The notes under the pieces: generated by a model | What the model saw: the letters and a program-made list of their open reading frames with translations, nothing else | Databases searched by the model: none | Told to the model about the DNA's origin: nothing | In this document: positions 54,826-61,397 of the stretch, one piece after another | Layout of the letters: the number at the start of each line of letters is the position of its first letter | How positions within the stretch are numbered: position 1 is the first letter of the stretch | Position numbers and translations under genes: made by a program | NCBI GenBank assembly: GCA_013285645.1 | Contig: JABDHJ010000008.1 | Location: forward strand, 336 to 61,732 | DNA: 61,397 nt | DNA from: Verrucomicrobiota bacterium | Lineage (GTDB): Bacteria; Verrucomicrobiota; Verrucomicrobiia; Methylacidiphilales; UBA1321 | Reading direction: 5' to 3'

Positions 54826-57800
54826 GGGATTCAATGGCCGATTGTAAGTTGGCTTGGACGTTTGGACTGGCGGCAATCCCTGTGTGACCACTACGCGTGG
54901 AATGGTACAGGTTTGTTCCCCAAGCTGTGGTATTGACGTTAAGATTAAGATTCGCACCGGTTACGGGGCCGCTATGGAGAAAGGTGTCATTTGTCTCGTA
55001 ATAATTCCACATAAACGCGGCACCGGGCGGATATGTAGTCTGCGAGGAGGTATCTATCGTTGGGTTAGGAGGAGCAAACTGGATGGCATCAATGTACCCG
55101 ACAAATGATATAGTGGCGGTCGTTCCGGCAAGCAAATTACAAGTATTATAAGTTTCTCCACCACCGTGGCTGTATCCAAATATTCCGACGCTCGTTACGA
55201 AACCACTTGAAATTTGATCCGAAATCTCACCAAACGCTGGCTGGCTGGTACTACTGCTAATGGTATGCACATCGTAATAAGCGACATTATAGCCCTCAAG
55301 ATACAAGTTCTGGGCGACATTAAACACACCCTGATTGCTCCCAGATGACGCCGCACCTGGCGTTCCAAAGGTCTCCCCTGAAAATGCTTCTACGAATGAA
55401 TCGTAGTTAACGAAATGAAGCTTGCCTAAGGTTCCAATAGTTGTCGTGCCGGACGTGAGTAAAAAGGTAAGGTCATTGCCTCCCTGAGCGCGTGCCTCGA
55501 CCCAAATAGTTGCGTTTCCATTGGCATCGAGAGTCAAGTTACCCTGACTACCGCCAATTGCGATAGAGGAGCTCGCCTGAGCGTCTGAATAAACCCACAA
55601 ATTGGAGCCCCCTGACTGCACGGCAACATGGACATTACTCATCGCCGCTATCGCTGGACTCGAGAATGTCACTTTTACAAGATTGGTGAAATTGCCATTT
55701 GCATCCACGTCATTGTCAACATTCACGCGAATGTGAACCCCACTACTTTGAATCTCGCTTTGCGGTATAATTAGTTTTGTAGGATCAGTCGGAGTCAGAT
55801 CAACTGAACTGGGAACCATCTGTGGTCGATAGGCATTGATTTGCACCGGCAAAAGGAGGACGCCGTGCGAACCGGTCGTTGTTGCCGTTCCCGTGTATGT
55901 AGCTGTCCCTACTATTGCGCCACTATCCGTAATTACGCAATTCAACACGGGCGCATACCCATTCGCATGACTAATTAAACTAAAACCTTGGGAATAGCCC
56001 GAAGTTAACATCCACCCAGAAGAATCCGGCAAAAGATCCGGTATGCTTTGGGGCGCCCCAAAGGTGCCCGTGGCTGGATTCATTTCCCATAATTCTTCAA
56101 AGGAGAGTGAGAGTCCACTAGTGGCAACAATTTGCACGGCTGGTTGCTGCGTGGAACTGCCGCCCGTGCCACTGACTGTTGCCACGGCAGCGTTAATCGA
56201 CAGCCCGCCTACGGAGCCTAGGAAGTTGATCAAGTCGTTATGATCGGTGCCATCCCACCACGTTACCTGGCTGCTGCCCAGATTTTGCCCGACAACATAG
56301 GTTTTGGTGGTGCCCCCAATCGTCATTCTGTTGCTAACAGCTAAGGGGTAAAAATCCAAGGGCGTACCGTTGAAAAAATAGCCTGGATTCGGATTGAGTC
56401 CCAAAGAGGAAAAGAAATTGTAAAAGCCTGTCAAATCTCCATCCGTATTGTGCTGAATGAGATTGGCCAGCGTACCTACGCCGCCTACGAGACCTGTGCC
56501 CAACTCTGTACTGTTCTTAAATAAATCGTCGTTGGAATTTAGATTCACCGGGTCGAAGATGGTCTGGTTCGTAAATAGAATCGTGCCGCTGACCGTGGCT
56601 CCCACACCGATGTTGTCCGTTTGTTGCGTAGTGGTAAGGGTAGTAGTAGGCTCACCGCCGCCCTCGGACACAGACGTAATGCTAACCAGTGTGCCATCCA
56701 GTAAGACAGGAGTGGAACTCCCCGGAGCCCATTCCGCCAAGTCCTGCGCGGTATAAGAATACGAAGTGGTGTTCGACCCGGCAAGATTTACAGTGGTTGC
56801 CGTGCCTGTCCGCGTGACTGCCTCGCTGCCGATCACTGTTCCGTCCTCTTCGATGTCCGCAACAAACCATCCATAAGTGGAGGAATCCAGCGATTGCAAC
56901 GTTGTGACCACGCCATTATGCCAGACACAGACATCGGTAGATTCGAACGAGGGCGCACCTAGAATATATCCGCTTTGGGTAACTTTGACCGGATCGGTAA
57001 AGTTCGTTCCCAGATCGATTACTGCATAGCGGGAAAGAGGATATTCATTTGATGCGGTGGAGGTTCCGCTTACATTGATCGCGCTCACACGATAACGGTA
57101 GCCAAGGGAATTGTAAGAGCGGTTCGCTGCCGTGTCTGTGGAAGTCGTAGTGGTACCACTTGAAGTAGTCGCATAGCCACTGACCCACGTTCCAGTGCCG
57201 ACGGTTTCCCGATCGATCGAATAGCTGGTTGCGCCTGTACTGGCTTGCCACGTAAGATTCATATTGCCCGAGACGTCCAACGTACCTGTCAGGCTGGCGG
57301 GTGTCGCAGGAATGGGCGGCAAGGGCGTGATGGAACTGGTCTGGGTCGAGGGCGTCGCTCCGATAACGCTGCTGGTAATAACTCGATAAACGAAACCCCC
57401 CAATCCGGTTAATCCGGTGATCGAGGCAGAAGTCGCCGTGGGATCGAGCGTGGCAACGTCGGCCCACGTGGTGCCACCATCGGTACTTTGCTGGACAATG
57501 ATGGAAGTGGCGTTATTCATCGCAGGCAGCGTCCAGGAGAGGTCGATTTCACCCGGAATAGTGTTTGAAGCAGTGAGTCCAGTCACGGCGTTGGAAGCCA
57601 CCGATAGATCGAAATTGAAGACGGTCTTGAGCTGGCCGATGTTAGCGGCCACATAATCTGTGTTAGTATTGGGAACGATCCATGATGGATAAAGCCCAGT
57701 ATAACCTGCGCTGACCAGTTGACCGTCAACCAGACTGGCGACGTACTTGAGCTGGCCCAGATTGACCGCCTTAAAATCCTGTGGGGCGGGGTTGGTGGAA

Positions 57801-58123
57801 CTGTAGCCATTGGTCGCGTAATAATTGCTCCAGCCTGCGACCATGGTATCGAGCGTGGTGCCCGCACCGCCGGGCAGATTGGTATCCATATATAGAACCG
57901 CTTTTTGGGTGAATTGCTTGAGTTGACCTTGGTTGGCCACAGCGTAATCATTCGCGGGATTGCTGTTGAGCGGGCCACCCGTCGCCGTCCACCACGCGGG
58001 TTGAGCCGCTTGCAGAGTCAGGGCGAGCGCGACAAAAAACGTCACCATGAGCGCGCCCTGCTGAATCGTAAACGAGGAGTCTTCCGATGAGGCTGATTTC
58101 CTCGTGCGTCGATTGAAGGTCAT
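54809..58123 (-). CDS. Large secreted modular protein with C-terminal alpha/beta-hydrolase-like domain (candidate polymorphic toxin)
   Basis: A 1104-residue protein with signal/anchor helix (about 25-40). Three N-x-GQLK motifs follow (VANQGQLKQF, VNLGQLKYVA, ANIGQLKTVF) at about 67-170, then two fibronectin III-like domains to about 345. HAF-like repeats come next (TDVCVWHNGVVTTL, PDLLPDSSGWMLTSGYSQ) to about 740, then the junction ITDSGAIVGTATYTGTA-SHGVLLLPVQ. The C-terminal region ends in a hydrolase-like domain: nucleophile elbow GIFGYSHGGGETY, Asp in VGYIDAIQF and His in SGHTGIA. Probable cell-surface or secreted effector; the small gene behind it overlaps by 17 bases. Confidence 0.75.
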   Translation of the reverse strand: MTFNRRTRKSASSEDSSFTIQQGALMVTFFVALALTLQAAQPAWWTATGGPLNSNPANDYAVANQGQLKQFTQKAVLYMDTNLPGGAGTTLDTMVAGWSNYYATNGYSSTNPAPQDFKAVNLGQLKYVASLVDGQLVSAGYTGLYPSWIVPNTNTDYVAANIGQLKTVFNFDLSVASNAVTGLTASNTIPGEIDLSWTLPAMNNATSIIVQQSTDGGTTWADVATLDPTATSASITGLTGLGGFVYRVITSSVIGATPSTQTSSITPLPPIPATPASLTGTLDVSGNMNLTWQASTGATSYSIDRETVGTGTWVSGYATTSSGTTTTSTDTAANRSYNSLGYRYRVSAINVSGTSTASNEYPLSRYAVIDLGTNFTDPVKVTQSGYILGAPSFESTDVCVWHNGVVTTLQSLDSSTYGWFVADIEEDGTVIGSEAVTRTGTATTVNLAGSNTTSYSYTAQDLAEWAPGSSTPVLLDGTLVSITSVSEGGGEPTTTLTTTQQTDNIGVGATVSGTILFTNQTIFDPVNLNSNDDLFKNSTELGTGLVGGVGTLANLIQHNTDGDLTGFYNFFSSLGLNPNPGYFFNGTPLDFYPLAVSNRMTIGGTTKTYVVGQNLGSSQVTWWDGTDHNDLINFLGSVGGLSINAAVATVSGTGGSSTQQPAVQIVATSGLSLSFEELWEMNPATGTFGAPQSIPDLLPDSSGWMLTSGYSQGFSLISHANGYAPVLNCVITDSGAIVGTATYTGTATTTGSHGVLLLPVQINAYRPQMVPSSVDLTPTDPTKLIIPQSEIQSSGVHIRVNVDNDVDANGNFTNLVKVTFSSPAIAAMSNVHVAVQSGGSNLWVYSDAQASSSIAIGGSQGNLTLDANGNATIWVEARAQGGNDLTFLLTSGTTTIGTLGKLHFVNYDSFVEAFSGETFGTPGAASSGSNQGVFNVAQNLYLEGYNVAYYDVHTISSSTSQPAFGEISDQISSGFVTSVGIFGYSHGGGETYNTCNLLAGTTATISFVGYIDAIQFAPPNPTIDTSSQTTYPPGAAFMWNYYETNDTFLHSGPVTGANLNLNVNTTAWGTNLYHSTRSGHTGIAASPNVQANLQSAIESHVSKY

Positions 58124-58158
58124 TGGATAGTTTTCCCCGGTGGCCCGAAGTACGCTGC

Positions 58159-59724
58159 TTAGTGGCCAAACATGGGGATGTCCGTGGTCGTAACGCTCGC
58201 GGCGGTCGTCATGACTCCTCCAGTGGCGGTTACGACGCCTTGGGCAGTAACATTCCCGTTTTTATAGACAACGAGCGCATCCGAGAGATGGGCGGCATCC
58301 GTGCCATTGCCCAATTCCAAAAGAGGATCGGTGGCAATCCAGGTGTTAAAATTACCTCCTCCGACGTTAAATTGACCCAAGGCCACAGAAGAAATTGAAT
58401 TAGCCGTGGTGGTATTTCCCATGGCGGTGGAATAAAATCCACCGGCCGTGGTTGACATTCCTAATGCCACGGCGCTGTTACCACCAGAAGTTGTTTCATA
58501 TCCTTCCGCCAGCGAATAATAGCCGTTAGCAGTACAAGAATATCCCAACGCGGTTGCGGCTTGGCCCACAGCGGTCGAGTAGTATCCCAGTGCCATGCTC
58601 CACTCACCCGTGGCGGATACATTGTTCCCTATCGCTGTTGAAAACTGATTGCTCGCAATCGAATTAGACCCAAATGCGGTAGAGAGCCAACCGGAGGCCG
58701 TTGTATAGTAGCCCATCGCAACGCCCATGGCGCTTGCATTTGCATGGTCACCCATCGCTATTGCTCCGTCTCCGTTTGCTATTGAATTTCCGCCTGCGAC
58801 GGAAAGGCTGCCAAGGGCCTGTGAGCCATTTCCCATTGACGTTGCTCCATTCGCGCTGGCAGTTGAGCTTCCTAGCGCCGTCGAACTCAGTCCGCTGGCA
58901 TTTGCAAAACCTCCCAAGGCAGTTGCGTAGTCTCCAGAGGCCGTGGCTAAATAACCCTCGGCTATAGATTCGGATCCACTCGCGATGGAATATCCTCCCA
59001 TGGCGATTGAATTCCAGCCGTTGGCGATTGTGTTTACCCCGCTGGCAAAGGCCTCCTGACCGGAAGCAGTAGTGCCCGCTCCCAATGCAACAGCAAAAGC
59101 TCCTGAGGCCGAGGTATTATATCCTGATGCCAAAGAATAATTTCCAGAAGCCGTAGTGTTATAGCCCAAGGCCACTGAGTTGATTCCTGTCGAGGAAGCT
59201 CCAGTAAACAAAGCCAAGGTCGATGGAGCGTTGGAAAGATACCTGCCATCTCCCAATCCCTCGGTCAGGACGCTGTTAGCACCGATCAGCGTCTGGTTCG
59301 GCATCTGGTTGTTGGTGCCATTGACCGTGAGTGAACTTGTAAACGTGCTCGTGCCTGTCGGACTTAGCGTGATCTTGGCCGTTGGCGTTGCATCATAGAG
59401 CGTCAGCGTGTTGCTCACACTCAACGACATTTGCAGAGCCAGAATCCCGCTTCCATTTTGCAGCCACTGCCACGTATTGGCGCTGCGCGTGGCTTCAAAA
59501 CTGATTGAGGAAGGTGTTCCATCGACATAGCCCAGTTGCCAGCCGGGATAGGTTGCCGTACCGGTCAACGTCCCCATGCTCAAAGTGTTGCCGGAAATAT
59601 CCGCTGTACCCGTTACGGTCAGATTTCCACTCACCGTCTGGTCCTGGGCTTGAAGCGTCAACGGCAACAGGCTGCACGCCGTTACGATCAACCAACCTGC
59701 CATCTGCAATATGATTTTGTTCAT
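58159..59724 (-). CDS. YadA-head-like repeat adhesin, copy 2
   Basis: ATG at 59724, preceded by AAGGA, gives 521 residues with a signal peptide (MNKIILQMAGWLIVTACSLL). A beta-rich stalk-like N-terminal part (DQTVSGNLTVTGTADISG...) is followed by about 19 YadA-head-type units of 14 residues (pattern S-x-A-x-G-x-x-x-x-A-x-G, e.g. SVALGYNTTASGNYS). The C-terminus ends in DPLLELGNGTDA, VVYKNGNVTAQGVV. No YadA membrane anchor and no S74 chaperone domain is present, so attachment is unclear. It is a paralogue of the next gene and lies 35 bases upstream of the 1104-residue gene. Confidence 0.85.
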   Translation of the reverse strand: MNKIILQMAGWLIVTACSLLPLTLQAQDQTVSGNLTVTGTADISGNTLSMGTLTGTATYPGWQLGYVDGTPSSISFEATRSANTWQWLQNGSGILALQMSLSVSNTLTLYDATPTAKITLSPTGTSTFTSSLTVNGTNNQMPNQTLIGANSVLTEGLGDGRYLSNAPSTLALFTGASSTGINSVALGYNTTASGNYSLASGYNTSASGAFAVALGAGTTASGQEAFASGVNTIANGWNSIAMGGYSIASGSESIAEGYLATASGDYATALGGFANASGLSSTALGSSTASANGATSMGNGSQALGSLSVAGGNSIANGDGAIAMGDHANASAMGVAMGYYTTASGWLSTAFGSNSIASNQFSTAIGNNVSATGEWSMALGYYSTAVGQAATALGYSCTANGYYSLAEGYETTSGGNSAVALGMSTTAGGFYSTAMGNTTTANSISSVALGQFNVGGGNFNTWIATDPLLELGNGTDAAHLSDALVVYKNGNVTAQGVVTATGGVMTTAASVTTTDIPMFGH

Positions 59725-59818
59725 GGGTTCCTTCTCGTGTTCAATTTGTATTGGATAAAGTCTGAGCCATCTGCTGAAGCTGCTGGATTTGGGTGGCATT
59801 TTGCTGTTGCCATTGCTG
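59455..59818. repeat. 364-bp direct repeat, copy A (matches 61034-61397)
   Basis: Identical to 61034-61397 at an offset of 1579 bases. It covers the adhesin N-terminal coding region, its start and its upstream region. Flanking sequence beyond the repeat is similar but diverged, as expected after tandem gene duplication. Confidence 0.9.
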
Positions 59819-59857
59819 AAGAGCGGCCTGATATGACGCATGAGATTCATTGAACAA
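59741..59857 (-). CDS. Possible small Gln-rich ORF between adhesin genes
   Basis: From a TTG at 59857, 38 residues read NESHASYQAALQQWQQQNAT, then QIQQLQQMAQTLSNTN, ending 16 bases before the adhesin ATG. It is in frame with, and after, the stop of the upstream adhesin. It has no ATG and could be the vestigial C-terminal coding end of a gene lost during tandem duplication, or a real small peptide. The same DNA starts at the window end. Confidence 0.3.
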   Translation of the reverse strand: MFNESHASYQAALQQWQQQNATQIQQLQQMAQTLSNTN

Positions 59858-59884
59858 TTTTCCCGGTGCTCCAAGGCGCGATGC

Positions 59885-61303
59885 TTAGTGGCCGAACATG
59901 GGGATGTCCGTGGCAGTCACGCTCTCGGTGGTCGTCATGAAGCCTCCAGTGCCGGTCACGGTACCTTGGAAATTGGCATTGCCGTTTTTATAGACGATAA
60001 GCGCATCCGAAAGATGAGTTGCGTCTGTGCCGTTGCCTAATTCCAAAAGAGGATCGGTGGTAATCCAGTTATTAAAATTGCCTCCTCCGATGTTGAATTG
60101 CCCCAAGGCCACCGAAGAAATCGAATTAGCCGTGGTGGTATTTCCCATGGCGGTGGAATAAAAGCCGCTGGCGTTAACTTCATATCCCAACGCCATCGAA
60201 GACGTACCATTGGAAATTGAATAATACCCCGCCGACAGCGCATAGGCGCCATTGGTGGTACAAGAACATCCCAGCGCGGTCGAAGTGTAGCCTGCGGCGT
60301 TCGGGAACCATCCCAGTGCTGTGCTGTACGCGCCCGTGGCGGATGCATTCGTCCCTATTGCTATTGTACGCTGGCCGCTGGCAATCGAATTAGTCCCTGC
60401 GGCGAGACTGCCGTAAGTAGCCGTTGTAAAGTAGCCCATCGCGACTGCCCCCACGCCAGTTGCATTTGTACGCTCACCCATCGCTACTGCTCCCCATTCG
60501 CTTGCTGTACAAGTATCTCCACTCGCAGTGGAATAAGTACCAGTGGCTGAGGATATCCCCATCGCTGTTGCTCCAATTCCGCTGGCGTATGAACCTCCCA
60601 TCGCTGTCGCTTGGGATCCACTGGCATATGAATTTCCCATCGCTGTCGCTACGGATCCAATGGCAGTCGCCCCATCTCCTAAGGCAACCGCGTAGGTTCC
60701 AGAGGCCGAGGTATTATAACCCAACGCAATCGCATCAGTCCCGGTCGCGGAGGCACCAGGAAGGAGCGCTAAAGATGTCGGAGCATTGGAAAGATACCTG
60801 CCATCGCCCAATCCCTCGGTCAGGACGCTGTTTGCTCCAGTTAACGTCTGATTCGGCATCTGGTTGTTGGTGCCGTTGACGGTAAGCGTGCCGGTTACTG
60901 TTAGTGAATTGGCGAATGTGCTGCCCCCTAGTGGATTAAGGGTAATCTTGGCCACTGGTGTCGAGGATTGGTCAAACAGCGTTAGAGTGTTACTTCCGCT
61001 CAGCGACATTTGCAGGGCCAGAGTCCCGCTTCCGTTTTGCAGCCACTGCCACGTATTGGCGCTGCGCGTGGCTTCAAAACTGATTGAGGAAGGTGTTCCA
61101 TCGACATAGCCCAGTTGCCAGCCGGGATAGGTTGCCGTACCGGTCAACGTCCCCATGCTCAAAGTGTTGCCGGAAATATCCGCTGTACCCGTTACGGTCA
61201 GATTTCCACTCACCGTCTGGTCCTGGGCTTGAAGCGTCAACGGCAACAGGCTGCACGCCGTTACGATCAACCAACCTGCCATCTGCAATATGATTTTGTT
61301 CAT
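59885..61303 (-). CDS. YadA-head-like repeat adhesin, copy 1
   Basis: ATG at 61303 with the same AAGGA site gives 472 residues. It shares the signal peptide and stalk with copy 2 almost exactly (364 identical bases), followed by about 15 YadA-head units (e.g. TASGDTCTASEWGAVAMGE, SMALGYEVNASGFYS) and the same C-terminal block (TDPLLELGNGTDATHLSDAL). The head region varies between the copies in length and sequence, while the two ends are conserved, which suggests recombination between paralogues. No outer-membrane anchor is seen. A further copy may lie beyond the window end. Confidence 0.85.
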   Translation of the reverse strand: MNKIILQMAGWLIVTACSLLPLTLQAQDQTVSGNLTVTGTADISGNTLSMGTLTGTATYPGWQLGYVDGTPSSISFEATRSANTWQWLQNGSGTLALQMSLSGSNTLTLFDQSSTPVAKITLNPLGGSTFANSLTVTGTLTVNGTNNQMPNQTLTGANSVLTEGLGDGRYLSNAPTSLALLPGASATGTDAIALGYNTSASGTYAVALGDGATAIGSVATAMGNSYASGSQATAMGGSYASGIGATAMGISSATGTYSTASGDTCTASEWGAVAMGERTNATGVGAVAMGYFTTATYGSLAAGTNSIASGQRTIAIGTNASATGAYSTALGWFPNAAGYTSTALGCSCTTNGAYALSAGYYSISNGTSSMALGYEVNASGFYSTAMGNTTTANSISSVALGQFNIGGGNFNNWITTDPLLELGNGTDATHLSDALIVYKNGNANFQGTVTGTGGFMTTTESVTATDIPMFGH

Positions 61304-61397
61304 GGGTTCCTTCTCGTGTTCAATTTGTATTGGATAAAGTCTGAGCCATCTGCTGAAGCTGCTGGATTTGGGTGGCATTTTGCTGTTGCCATTGCTG
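61034..61397. repeat. 364-bp direct repeat, copy B, cut by window end
   Basis: Identical to 59455-59818. The window stops inside it, so the contig probably ends because the assembler could not resolve a repeat of the adhesin array. Confidence 0.9.

Noticed and set aside
58400..59200. Short-period repeats resembling a CRISPR array
   Set aside because: The period of about 42 bases encodes 14-residue YadA head units in one open frame; repeats are degenerate and there are no unique spacers or cas genes.

Overview
The window looks like one chromosomal contig from a GC-rich, Gram-negative, probably aerobic bacterium. The best guess is the PVC superphylum, most likely Verrucomicrobiota. The clues are secreted proteins with repeated N-x-GQLK motifs, a B12-dependent class II ribonucleotide reductase, a CobA-HemD fusion, DUF4388/FHA proteins, frequent TTG starts with weak Shine-Dalgarno sites, and an unusual density of palindromic and MITE-like intergenic repeats. 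No rRNA or other taxonomic marker was compared, so this placement is an inference.

Region 1 (1-48.8 kb) is a mostly housekeeping backbone. It holds guaA, an M42-like peptidase, a membrane TPR protein, gyrB, a lipoate ligase-like gene, a dienelactone-hydrolase-like protein, glutamate dehydrogenase, trpE/trpG, and a three-gene VWA-PP2C-kinase module (13.1-16.0 kb). Next come NDH-2, threonine aldolase, a FAH/YgfZ/cyclophilin cluster, an AT-hook protein, and a compact heme operon (ccsA-like, hemA, hemC, cobA-hemD, TPR). It continues with panD, rpiB, mutL, an FHA protein, nrdJ, an OYE reductase, an exported SAM hydrolase-like protein, manA, a Tat-exported SOD, metX with an appended relBE-like pair, and fumC. 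Small cargo-like genes (ankyrin protein, XRE regulator, frameshifted toxin) sit among them.

Several repeat families lie between these genes. They include elements with 29-36 bp terminal inverted repeats, a roughly 88-bp inverted pair flanking the hydrolase and gdh genes, and a 200-bp palindromic element that keeps the reading frame inside mutL.

Region 2 (48.8-52.0 kb) begins beside a tRNA-Ala(CGC) and is a compact same-strand module. It encodes a tyrosine recombinase with an atypical active site, a hypothetical protein, an excisionase-like HTH protein, a small hypothetical protein and an HUH rolling-circle Rep. I read it as an integrative element that replicates by rolling circle.

Region 3 (52.1-61.4 kb, minus strand) is an accessory surface/secretion locus. 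A 1104-residue secreted protein carries GQLK motifs, FnIII domains, HAF-like repeats, a short conserved junction, and a C-terminal alpha/beta-hydrolase-like domain. It is followed by a small exported protein, a headless second cassette starting with the same junction, another small exported protein, and a third junction remnant. This layout matches a polymorphic toxin-immunity array with displaced orphan cassettes and is the best candidate here for an undescribed system. Upstream of it are two tandem YadA-head-like adhesin paralogues. The window ends inside the 364-bp sequence they share, which looks like an assembly break at a repeat.
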